Positions 13,650-22,934 of a stretch of 64,000 nt of DNA are shown here, one piece after another. The position numbers and the translations under genes are program-made. The notes beneath the pieces are model-generated. The model was not told the DNA's origin and did no database searches. It saw only the letters and a program-made list of their open reading frames with translations. How positions within the stretch are numbered: the stretch's first letter is position 1; every line of letters starts with the position of its first letter. The DNA is from Protopterus annectens (taxonomy: Eukaryota > Chordata > Ceratodontiformes > Protopteridae): assembly GCF_019279795.1 (NCBI RefSeq), contig NC_056740.1, positions 225,115,111 to 225,179,110 of the forward strand, written 5' to 3'.

Positions 13650-14558
13650 ATGTCAGTGGAGTTTTTAACCAGATTGTTTAATGTAATCTTGGAAAGTCAG
13701 AGGATGCCTGGGGAGTGGAGAAAAAGTATTTTGGTACCTATCTTTAAGAATAAGGGTGATGTACAGAGCTGTAGTAACTACAGAGGGATAAAACTGATGA
13801 GTCACAGCTTGAAGTTATGGGAAAGAGTAGTGGAAGCTAGGTTAAGAAGGGAGGTGATGATTATTGATCATCAGTATGATTTCATGCCAGGAAAGAGCAC
13901 TACACATGTGATGTTTGCTCTGAGAGTGTTGATGGAGAAATATAGAGAAGGTCAGAAGGAGTTGCATTGTGTCTTTGTGGACTTGGAGAAAGCATATGAT
14001 AGGGTGCCTAGAGATGAGTTGTGGCACTGTATGAGGACATTAGGAGTGGCAGAGAAGTATATAAGTGTGGTACAGGATATGTATGAGGGTAGTGTGACAG
14101 TGGTGAAGTCTGCAGTGGGAGTGACAGATGCGTTTAAGGTTGAGGTGGGATTACATCAAGGATCAGCTCTGAGCCCTTTCTTATTTGAAATAGTGATGGA
14201 CAGGTTGACAGATGAGATCAGACAGAAGGCCCCATGGACTATGATGTTTGCAGATGACATTTTGATCTGTAGTGAGAGTAGGGACCACATTGAGGAGACC
14301 CTGGAGAGGTGGAGATATGCTCTAGAGAGGAGAGGAATGAAGGTCAGCAGGACTAAGACAGAATATATGCGTGTGAATGAGTGGGAGGACAGAGGAATGG
14401 TGAGGATGCAGGCAGTAGAGTTGACAAAGGTGGATGAGTTTAAGTACTTGGGATCAACAATTCAGAATAATGGTGAGTGTGTAAGAGAGGTGAAGAAGAG
14501 AGTACAGGCATGGTGGAATGGGTGGAGAAGAGTGTCAGGAGTGATTTGTGACAGATAG
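13650..14558 (+). pseudogene. Reverse transcriptase domain of the RTE-like LINE
   Basis: Reverse transcriptase that copies element RNA at a nicked target. In order: PGEWRKSILVPIFKNKGDVQ, SNYRGIKLMSH, FMPGKSTTHVMFALR, VFVDLEKAYDRVPRDELW (motif A with catalytic D), GLHQGSALSPFLFEIVMD (motif B) and MMFADDILIC (motif C, FADD encoded at 14247-14258). Then come a thumb-like segment and VDEFKYLGSTIQNNGECVRE. The catalytic residues are intact. The frame is closed by TAG at 14556-14558 in the middle of the protein, after a CDR motif that normally continues into the C-terminal region, so the protein is truncated. Confidence 0.92.
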
Positions 14559-14570
14559 GTATGAGTAAGA

Positions 14571-15002
14571 GTGAAAGGGAAGGTCTATAAGAGGGTAGCA
14601 AGACCAGCTATGTTGTATGAGTTGGAGATGGTGGCATTGACAAAAAGGCAAGAGTCAGAGCTGGAACTGGCAGAGTTTAAGATGTTAAGATTTGCTCTGG
14701 GTGTGACAAGGATGGACAGGATTGGGAATCACTATATTAGAGGGTCAGCTCAGGTTGGACGGTTTGGAGACAAAGTCAGAAATGTGAGACTGCATTGGTT
14801 TGGACATGTGCTGTGGAGGGATGCTGGGTATATTGGGAAAAGGATGCTAAGGATGGCGCTGCCAGGTAAGAGGAAAAGAGGAAGGCCTAAGATAAGGTTT
14901 AGGGATGTGGAGAGAAAGGACATGCAGGTGGTTGGTGTGACAGATCAAGATGCGGAGGATAGGAAAAAATGGAAACAGATGATCTGCTGTGGTGACCCCT
15001 AA
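14571..15002 (+). pseudogene. C-terminal region of the RTE-like LINE protein
   Basis: In the same frame as the RT but after stop codons at about 14556-14564. Shows VARPAMLYELEMVALTKRQE, MLRFALGVTRMDRIGNHYIR, VRLHWFGHVLWRDAGYIGKR, KRKRGRPKIRFRDVERKDM and a final CCGDP before the TAA. The GHVLWRD and RGRPK patterns are the hallmark basic tail of this LINE group, possibly involved in nucleic-acid binding. The coding region ends less than 30 bp before the element's 3' end. Confidence 0.88.
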
Positions 15003-15030
15003 TGGGAACAGCCAAAAGAGAAGAAAAGAA

Positions 15031-15239
15031 AGTACAATATTTAACACTGCAAGTTTGTACTGAATTGAGGTAGTAATGCAGTTGATTGTAAGTATATAGC
15101 AGAAAGCCGAACAACTCAGATATTGAGCAGTAAAAAATTCAAAGATATGTGACTAACAATTATAAAAACAAGAAACCCTTTATACTAAGAGTTTAACACT
15201 GAATATCAATGAAGGGAACACAATAACCCTACCCCTTAC

Positions 15240-15279
<40 letters not shown>

Positions 15280-15594
15280 CAGCAGTATTATATGAAACAA
15301 ATAAAGAGAAAAATAAAACTGCAGAGAGAGACAACCCACAATATTCAATGAAACATTTATATAGGCAGAAAATAAAATGCAGTAAATCTTTAACACTACA
15401 CGTTTGTACTTAACTCAGCTATTAATGCAGGTGATTGTAGGTATATAGCAGAAAGCCAAACAACTCAGATATTGAGAAGTAATAAATTCAAAGATATGTG
15501 ACTAACACTTATAAATACAGAGAAACCCTCTAGGCTAAGAGTTTAACACTAAATATTAATGAAGTGAAACACAATAACCCCCACTTACTATAGA

Positions 15595-15635
<41 letters not shown>

Positions 15636-16282
15636 CAGTACTGTATGAAACAAATAAATTGAAAAATAAATAAATGCAGAGAGACACAGACCACAATATT
15701 CAATGAAACAATTAAATAGACAGAAAAATCAAATGCAGTACGATCTTTAACACTGCAAGTTTGTACTTAACTCAGCTAGCAATGCAGTTGATTGTAGGTA
15801 TATAGCAGAAAGTCAAACAACTCAGATATTGAGAAGTAATAAATTCAAAGATATGTGACTAACACTTATAAATACAGAAAACTCCTTAGGCTAAGAGTTT
15901 AACACTGAATATCAGTGAAGTGAAACACAGTAACCCCCACTTACTGCAGAGAGAGAGAGAGAGGGAGAGAAAGAGAGAGAGACACCACAGTACTCTATGA
16001 AACAAATAAATAACTGCAGAGAGACACAGATCACAATATTCAATGACACAATTGAATAGAGAAATAAAATGCAGTACAATCTTTAACACTGCAAATTTGT
16101 ACTTAACTCAGCTAATAATGCAGTTGATTGTAGGTATATAGCAGAAAGCCAAACAACTCAGATATTGAGCAGTAATAAATTCAAAGAAATGTGACTAAGA
16201 CTTATAAATACCTAGAAACTCTCTAGGTTAAGAGTTTAACACCGAATATCAATTAAGTGAAACAGAATAACCCCCTCTTACT

Positions 16283-16322
<40 letters not shown>

Positions 16323-16860
16323 CACAGTACTCTATGAAACAAATAAATAGAAAGATAAATAACTGCAGAGAGACATAGACCAGAATATTCAATGAAATAA
16401 TTAGGCAGAAAAATAAAACTCAGTGCAATGTTTAACACTGTAAGTTTGTACTTAACTCAGCTACCGATGCAGTTGATTGTATGTATATAGCAGAAAGCCA
16501 AATAACTCAGATATTGAGCAGTAATGAATTCAAAGAAATGTGACTAAGACTTATAAAAACAGGGAAACCCTCTAGGCTAAGAGTTTAACACTGAGTATCA
16601 AAGAAGTGAAACACTACAACCCCCACTTACTGCAGAGGGAGAGAGAGAGAAAGAGACCACTGTACTCTATGAAACAAATAAATGGAAAAATAAATAACTG
16701 CAGAGAGACACAGAGCACACTATTCAATGAAACAATTAAATAGACAGAAAAATAAAATGTAGTACAATCTTTAACACTTCAAGTTTGTACTTAACTCAGG
16801 TAGTAATGCAGTTGATTGTAGGTATATAGCAGAAAGCCAAGCAATTCAGATATTGAGCAG
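15031..16860. repeat. Satellite array, part C (about 5 monomers)
   Basis: The same GA-containing satellite resumes after the LINE in the same orientation. GA blocks lie at 15243-15278, 15595-15630, 15950-15981, 16286-16319 and 16637-16651. The array stops within a monomer near 16860, after the word TATTGAGCAGTGATA, and passes into non-satellite DNA without an obvious target duplication. Confidence 0.95.
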
Positions 16861-17267
16861 TGATAGCATAATGAGAGTTCACTTGTCAAGCAGTGGAAGA
16901 AGGGCTGTATGCCAAACACAAACATTATCACAGTGGCATAGCACTATGATTTTTTGCTTTCCAATATAAACTTGTTCTTCCCAGAGTTACTAACTGTCAT
17001 CATACAATTGCATCATTTCAGTGTACATATTTTATTAAATAACTCAGCTATGCATGCCCAAATAATCATTATCACTTACTACATAGGGTCTATCAGTCAA
17101 ATACCATTTATACAGAAACAATAAGAAAAAACTCCTCTTTTTGACCCCCTGCTATGAATTCTGAAAGGCTGTTGTTATAATTTTTAATATTCAAAGCTTT
17201 GGAGGTATGCTATATATAGCACTGAGCAAGACTGATACCCATCACCCAATGAAATCATAGAAACTAT
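16861..17267. other. Non-satellite spacer, nothing recognised
   Basis: About 400 bp of AT-rich sequence without long ORFs, clear repeats or protein similarity that I can see. It separates the satellite from the TAG minisatellite. Confidence 0.6.
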
Positions 17268-18082
17268 TTGCAGCATTGTCACTCTGATAGTAGTGGTATT
17301 TGTAGTTGTTGTAGTATTATATTAGTTAGTAGTAGTTTCAGTAGTTGTAGTAGCTGTAGTAGTAGTGGTAGTAGTAGTTGTAGTAGTTGTATTAGTAATA
17401 ATAGTATCAGTAGTTGTAGTTGCTGTAGTAGCAGTGGTAGTAGTAGTTGTAGTAGTTGTATTAGTTATCAGTAGTATCAGTAGTTGTAGTAGCTGTAGTA
17501 GTCGTGGTAGTAGTAGTTGTAGTAGTTGTATTAGTTAGTAGTAGTATCAGTAGTTGTAGCTGTAGTAGTAGTGGTAGTAGTAGTTGTAGTTGTATTAGTT
17601 AGTAGTAGTATCAGTAGTTGTAGTAGCTGTAGTAGTAGTGGTATTTGTAGTTGTAGTAGTTATATTAGTTACTAGTAGTATCAGTAGTTGTAGTAGCTGT
17701 AGTAGTAGTAGTGGTAGCAGTAGTTGTAGTAGTTGTATTAGTTAGTAGTAGTATCACTAGTTGTAGTAGCTGTAGTAGTAGTTGTAGTTGTATTAGTAGT
17801 AGTAGTATCAGTAGTTGTAGTTGCTGTAGTAGTAGTGGTAGTAGTAGTAGTTGTAGTAGTATTAGTTAGTAGTAGTATCAGTAGTTGTAGTAGCTGTAGT
17901 AGTAGTAGTTGTAGTAGTATTAGTTAGTAGTAGTATCAGTAGTTGTAGTAGCTGTCGTAGTAGTGGTGGTAGTAGTTGTAGTAGGTGTGTTAGTGGTAGT
18001 ATCAGTAGTTGTAGTAGCTGTAGTTGTAGTAGTAGTAGTAGTAGTAGTTGTAGTAGTTGTAGTAGTAGTTGTACTAGTCAGT
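17268..18082. repeat. TAG/TTG trinucleotide-rich minisatellite (about 10-11 units)
   Basis: Built of TAG, TTG, CTG and TGG triplets arranged in longer units. The landmark TATCAGTAGTTGTAG recurs near 17405, 17475, 17545, 17609, 17679, 17752, 17806, 17876, 17934 and 17999, so the unit is 54-73 bp and often 70 bp. Units vary by gain or loss of triplets. The serine/cysteine-rich ORF at 17268-17474 follows from triplet composition and is not a gene. Confidence 0.93.
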
Positions 18083-18839
18083 CATTGATTTAATCATATC
18101 TGAATTGATTTGCAATAGCATCTGACCCTGCCACTTCCTTTTCTGCAATTTTAATGTTTTATTTATGCACAGTGTTACCATATTGGTTTGATATCTAAAC
18201 TGCAGAATGTGATTGATATTAGTATCAAGCTATTAGATAACGTATGTAACAGATACATAAAATCTGAGTGTTTATCACATAAGTCTAGATACAGCAACAT
18301 GGTACAGCTTCCCATCTCACTCCCACTGCATTGACATTATAAATTATATAGAGTGGACTAGATACTTGCATTTTCACCAACTTTGAACTGCTAGTATGGA
18401 CTACAACTTGGAAATTACTTAACAAGAAATTGATTTAGTCAAATTATTCAATTTAAATGCTTAAGACATACATCACTGAAGCTTTACCATCAGTAGACAA
18501 CAAGGATAATACAGGACTGAGTTGTTAGTTGTTATTTAGAAGTCCATAACATTGCAAAACCCTCCATAGCAAGAAAAAAACAGAGTAACCATGAAATAAT
18601 GGCTTAGCTTAATCAAACTAAATGCTAGAAGCTTCTGTAATAAAATTGCACAATTTCAGGGTTAGTTATGTGAACTAAAACAACTAAAACTTCCCATTCT
18701 GGTAGTATCAGAGAAATGCCTTACACCATACACAATTTACTTTGAGCTGATCTAGCTAATCTATATATATAGTGAAGAGTACACTGGAAAAAAAGTAATA
18801 GAAGGGTAACGGCTCTTGTAGTGTTGTGCAGTAAAAACA
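18083..18839. other. Spacer, nothing recognised
   Basis: AT-rich DNA between the minisatellite and the first LINE endonuclease fragment. No coding similarity, palindrome or tandem repeat was noticed on either strand. Confidence 0.5.
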
Positions 18840-20010
18840 CATGGCTTGGAATCCAGTGTCTAATTCTCAAGGGGAGAAAAGACTAGAAATGGTGTGGGAA
18901 TTGTAGTGATGGGGGGAGGACAGACTAGAAATAGTGTGAGAATTGTGGTGATGGAGAAACTTCATAAGACAGTGAGGAATGCTGTAAGAATTAATGACAG
19001 ACTAATGGCAGTTAGGTTACAGTTTAAGAATAGGGCACTATTCATAACCTCAGCCTATGGCTCACAGCAGTGTTGTGATAGTGAGGACAAGAGTGCATAC
19101 AGACAGCAGTTGTAGGGCCTACTAGATAAAGCAAACAGAGGTAATCTAGAAAGCTAGAGTCAAAAGGTAACACGACTAACAAGAAACAGAGTACAAAGGA
19201 TTAGTTCAGATAAAATCAGTTAAGCTAGCAGATCGTGGAGCTTTTCTTTCTTTGATGCCCTCCCTGTGGGATGATTAAAGGTGCCTTGCTGACGTTACAA
19301 GTAGTTTACTCAGTTAAGTAGGTAGATGAATGAGTGTTCTTGCTCTAAGGATTAGACATGCAAGCTTAAGTGATTTTATCTAGACTAATCCTTTGTACTC
19401 TGTTCCTACTAGATAAAGCAGGACAACATGAGTTGGTGCTAATAATGGGTGACCTGAATGCACATATTGGGACAGATAGAACACAACATGGGGACTGTCT
19501 GGGTTCACATGGGTGGGGCAACATGAATAAAGAAGGAGAGGCCATTCTAGACTTCTGTCTAGCAAATGGTTTGATGTTGCCAACACATGGTTTGGCAAGA
19601 GAGACAGTCACAAGATCGCATAAAGAGTGGCTAACATGAAACTTAGGTAGACTTCCTCCTAGTAAGGAAAGAGCACTGGACTTTCTCCTAGTAAGGAAAG
19701 GGCACTGGTGTCCTATCAGTGATTGCAAATTCATCCCCTGTGAAACAGTTGGCCCACAGCATAAATCATTGATTGCCACAATCAGCTGCAAGCAGTGGTC
19801 AAATAAGGCTCTAAAGTCAACAGACACCAGGCTGAAGACCTGGAAGTTGACTGGAGAGAAAGTACAAGAGTTCAAGGAATTACTCAGGCCTCTAACACCT
19901 CAAGAAGAAGAGGAAATAGGTGGAGTTGAAGAAATATGGAAGCACCTCAAAACAGCACGTGTGAGGACTACAGAAAAGATATGTGGCTGAGCCAGGTAAG
20001 GAAAAAATGT
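18840..20010 (+). pseudogene. LINE endonuclease remnant, split by an insertion
   Basis: The first half (18894-19115) shows VRIVVMEKLHKTVRNAVRIN, RLMAVRLQFKNRALFITSAY and GSQQ, which corresponds to the mid endonuclease including the S-A-Y-x-P-Q motif. The second half (19405-19990) shows ELVLIMGDLNAHIG (the catalytic GDxN motif), EGEAILDFCLANGLML, then in another frame PLVSDCKF-like codons and KTWKLTGEKVQEFKELL. The family is the same broad RTE-like or related AP-endonuclease LINE group as at 12.2 kb but clearly a different subfamily (DLNAHIG versus DFNGHVG). Several frameshifts are present, and no RT follows directly. Confidence 0.78.
19134..19404. mobile_element. Inverted-repeat (MITE-like) insertion within the LINE endonuclease
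   Basis: A 271 bp insert flanked by a 16 bp direct repeat, CCTACTAGATAAAGCA, at 19118-19133 and 19405-19420. Deleting the insert rejoins the LINE reading frame around LLDKA. Inverted repeats of 34 bp with two mismatches lie at 19185-19218 and 19371-19404 (outer sequence AACAGAGTACAAAGGATTAG on the left and its complement on the right). The first bases after the left target copy are also AACAGAG, so the left end may hold a second, degenerate terminus. No coding capacity. The long target duplication is unusual for common DNA transposons, so I do not assign a superfamily. Confidence 0.75.
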
Positions 20011-20229
20011 ACACAGGCAAAGCTGGTGCTGAAATGCAGAAATCCAGGAAGTCATCAAAAGAAAGAAGGAGTATAGGAAAAAGTGGGAGATAGAAAGCCA
20101 TACATTGTCCACTGTAGTATAAACTGTCTGTCCAATAGATCCCAAGTTCTGAAAGTTGCTAGTTCCCTCTCTGAATGTAAAATTGTAACTAGTGAGTACT
20201 GGGCCTTCTCCTTCTTGTTATTTTTATTT

Positions 20230-20498
20230 TGCAGACATCCAAAACAATATCCCAGATATGTGGTTGACCACATCTGCTGATGACTGTAGACTAGGCAGTG
20301 TTATCTACTCCTCCATTGATACAAAACAGCTCCAGCAAGGAGATAAATATGCATATAGATGTTATATCACAAACAGTCCTAAACTAAATGGAAAAAAGTG
20401 CAGGACAGTAGTGTTTAGCAGAAATGTTGCTCCCAACTCATATGTTATAAACGGCATTCCCCTTCAGGCAGCTACAGTCATAAGAGACCTAGGGACTT
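20230..20498 (+). pseudogene. CR1/L2-like LINE reverse transcriptase fragment, upstream part
   Basis: Translates in places to NNIPDMW, SADDCRLGSVIYSSIDT, LNGKKCRTVVFSRN and YVINGIPLQAATVIRDLGT. This is the RT motif C region ([FY]ADD, here SADD) and the following thumb of the CR1/L2-like family, also seen on the minus strand at 58.4-59.3 kb (KFADDCKLG, LKLNAKKCIVIPFGKN, VIRDLGTQ). It is interrupted right after RDLG by a hAT-like MITE and continues at 21063. Confidence 0.75.
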
Positions 20499-21054
20499 CA
20501 GAACCAAAGTTCCACGCAACAAACAGACAGACCACAAATGGAAACATCAATACCAGGTAATGGTTAGGACTTCGGTTAAGCAACCACTTCCAAAACATTT
20601 TCAAAATTTTAATGATACGCCATGTGATCATTTTTATCAAGTATAATGAAAAGCAAGAGTTAATTTGGCAATTGAGGTTAGAGTCATATAAACATCCAGA
20701 GTTAAATGATAGCATAAGTATAGCCCCTTTATTGAAACTTAAATCCCTGGCTAGGTTATATAAATTGACAGGGTGGGGTTGTATATATTTTGACTAGAGA
20801 TGTTACTGGTTAGTTATCACTGTTATTAATTATTATTTTTATTCAGATATTTTTTATTAAATATTTTTTATTTTAACATTTGCTTTTTTTTTGATTGCAT
20901 GATGCTGTTCTTTATATGGATGCAAATGTATATTATACTTGTTTAAGAAAATGATCACATGGCGTATCATTAAAATTTTGACAAGGTTTTTCGAAGTGGT
21001 TGCTTAACTGAAGTCCTAACCTGTAGCTGGTATTGCTGTTTCCATTTGAGACTG
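20499..21054. mobile_element. hAT-like MITE with long inverted repeats, inserted in the LINE
   Basis: About 556 bp flanked by the 8 bp direct repeat AGGGACTT (20491-20498 and 21055-21062). The ends begin CAG and finish CTG. Arms of about 113-118 bp form a near-complementary pair at 20535-20647 and 20931-21048, sharing AATGATACGCCATGTGATCA and TTAAGCAACCACTTC, around a 283 bp AT-rich spacer. The 8 bp target duplication and CAG terminus fit the hAT superfamily. No transposase is encoded. Removing it with one target copy restores the LINE order RDLGT followed by the next conserved block. Confidence 0.75.
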
Positions 21055-21062
21055 AGGGACTT

Positions 21063-21710
21063 ACATGAATAACTCTGAGTCTCTCGTTCAATCATCATGT
21101 TTCCACCATAGCAAGGAAGCTTCCAGTGAATTTCCAAGAGAATATCTTTGCGATCCAAATTAGTCATCTTAGCAGCGTATTCTCATCATACTCATCATCG
21201 CATGCAACATCCGCTTTAGTACCAATCCAAGCATGTTGCTCAACTGAAAGGCTAATAACTTAGAAAATGCAAGGTCTTAAATAACTACTCAATAAGGTTA
21301 GTACACCTCTCCTTGTGCTCAGTAGCCTACACGCTGCAGAGAAGTGACCTGTGTCTCACCTTTTCTAGCCATGAAAGACCCAGTCCTATTCCACCTCCTA
21401 TTGCTTCATAAAATAAGTGGTTCTAAAAACACCAAGGACCTAAAACTACACCAACAAAGAAATGAGACTCCCCGGAGGGATAGGGTCCTAACTGCATGAC
21501 TTGCCTAGCCTATGGAATAAGTTACCACTGCAGGTCAAAGTGCTACTTTCTGCTACCATTCTGACTGGATGGATAGGCACAAATTCCCATCAGTATTATT
21601 ATGCACAACCAAACTTGATTTGGGAGCTGAGCTCCTCTATTAAGTGCTTGGAAAGTGTGACAAAATCTTTAAAGTGTCTCCTTAAAGGTGTATATGGCTA
21701 GACATCTTAT
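21063..21710 (+). pseudogene. CR1/L2-like LINE, 3' part continuing past the MITE
   Basis: In broken frames it reads SLSFNHHVSTIAR (the block after RDLGT), then KNTKDLKLHQQRNETPRRDR and SLWNKLPLQVK, which match the region close to the end of ORF2 in CR1/L2-like LINEs (compare SWNQLPLEIK at 35.4 kb). It ends in TGWIGTNSHQYY near 21600. Stops and shifts are frequent, so it is dead. The 3' end merges into the opposite-strand Gypsy remnant at about 21720. Confidence 0.65.
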
Positions 21711-21719
21711 GGTCCCCAC

Positions 21720-22560
21720 CATCACTTGCCTACTATGTTCCCCCTGTTCTTAATCAATGTGGAGCATGTTATTCTCTGTTCAAACACATCAGGTTTGTTT
21801 TCTGGAATACTGAATTTAGCTTGAGGCTCATCAGGATCTACTTGAATGCATCTCCAGTTTCACCTAACTATGGCATCATCTTCTCTTCGCACCATGTAAG
21901 ACCTCATTTCATTACTTTTCTGTACTGCAACACCTGCTCTATGTCCCACTTTTCTCCCCCTCTAACCTTAGGTGCACTTGTTAGCCTGGTGGAAGGATAG
22001 ATAGTGGTTGTGTTTAGTAACATGTATCATGGAACATTTTGCATGAAATTTTAGCTTATTGTTTATTCTGTTTAATTGAATTGTACAGAAGTGTTTTTGT
22101 CTCAGGCTTTTACTGTAATATTAGCACACTTGTCCTTATTGTCATCCAAGCATTAGCTGCATAGGACATAGGATTTACTCCTGTGGCACTATATGGAGTA
22201 GCTCAATATGACATGAGGGATCTGTGAGGATCAGATTGTATTAATATAATTTAAGCCATTTGACCCATAGTTTCAATACTTGATTGAGGATAGTGAAGAT
22301 TTGATGCAGTATGTGTAAAATCACAACTATCAACACACTGTTAGAAGTCAGTGGACATGGATTATGTGCCATTGCCTGTATCCAGTGCAGTAGTTCATGG
22401 TCTTGAACATGGCTATTATTTAACGGCTCATCACAGTCACGTGCATAATAGTCCACAACTATGAGGTAGTTTTTGCCTTCAAACTCACACGAGTCAGTAG
22501 CTATCTTTTGCCAAAGACCTTGTGTTGGTTTTATTGGCTCTTTCCTTACAGATGGTATAT
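21720..22560 (-). pseudogene. Ty3/Gypsy integrase C-terminal half, degenerate
   Basis: On the minus strand from 22545 downward it reads [20 protein letters not shown] then DYYAR, the start of the integrase catalytic core with the first catalytic D in IATD. It continues as HYPQS-like, YINTIKSDPHRSLMSY and ATPYSATG in shifted frames, then LLYNSIKQNKQ, LSILPPGQ and VHLRLEGEKSGT, the C-terminal chromodomain-less tail (compare the usual GDLVLVRLDGEK pattern). Integrase inserts the reverse-transcribed element into host DNA. The second catalytic position, normally SDNGPQ, reads as SNS, and frameshifts are numerous. No LTR or RT of the same element is seen nearby; the upstream part was probably removed or displaced by the SINE and LINE at 22.6-24.3 kb. 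Confidence 0.7.
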
Positions 22561-22621
22561 GGAAAATATAGAACTGGTACTATGATACAAGCTTTGCAAT
22601 ATCTTGGTTGATACTTAATAC

Positions 22622-22765
22622 AGGGTTGGGAGGGTGGCCTAATGGTTAAGGTGTTTGCCTTACAAACACAAGGTGCAGGGTTTGAGTCTCACAAGGGATA
22701 ACTGGCTAGGCTTACAATGGATCGCAAGGGCAGTTAGCCTAGTACTAACCTATGAACTTGTCCAA
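22622..22765 (+). mobile_element. tRNA-derived SINE (copy 2)
   Basis: Starts GGGTTGGGAGGGTGGCC. A-box-like TGGCCTAATGG and B-box-like GGTTTGAGTCT are spaced as in a tRNA gene, with an anticodon-arm-like TGTTT/AAACA stem between them. The body has TAACTGGCTAGGCTTACAAT and the 3' end AGTACTAACCTATGAAC. The tRNA-unrelated 3' part matches the 3' end of the LINE at 58.4 kb. No certain target duplication was found. Confidence 0.85.
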
Positions 22766-22934
22766 CATGCTTGCATTTTAACTTTTCATTGACATTTTGT
22801 GAGACCTTGATGCTCTTAGTGTATTTGATGTAGCATTTCAGCATGTTGTGTTGAGGGGGCTGCTGTTCTGACTTGATACTGTTAGATATTGCTTATTACA
22901 TCTACTTCAATAATTACATTTTATTTTTTTCCTA

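Larger units (their letters stand above)
12217..15030 (+). mobile_element. 5'-truncated RTE-like non-LTR retrotransposon
   Basis: A 2.8 kb LINE inserted in the satellite. The word AGTACAATAT occurs just before it (12207-12216) and just after it (15031-15040), a clean 10 bp target-site duplication. It carries an AP-type endonuclease, a linker, a reverse transcriptase with FADD and a C-terminal region. It ends soon after the stop codon with GTGACCCCTAATGGGAACAG and an AAGAGAAGAAAAGAA tail. The 5' end starts inside the endonuclease domain, as expected from incomplete reverse transcription. The short 3' UTR, simple tail and EN-RT order fit the RTE/RTEX group. I infer the clade from memory of similar fish proteins, so a phylogeny is needed to fix it. 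Confidence 0.9.

Noticed and set aside
17268..17474. Serine/cysteine-rich 68-codon ORF
   Set aside because: Produced by the TAG/TTG triplet minisatellite. It is open only because the frame avoids TAG.
22622..22700. A genuine tRNA gene
   Set aside because: A- and B-box words are present, but the loop lacks the usual T33, the acceptor stem does not pair and a SINE body follows.
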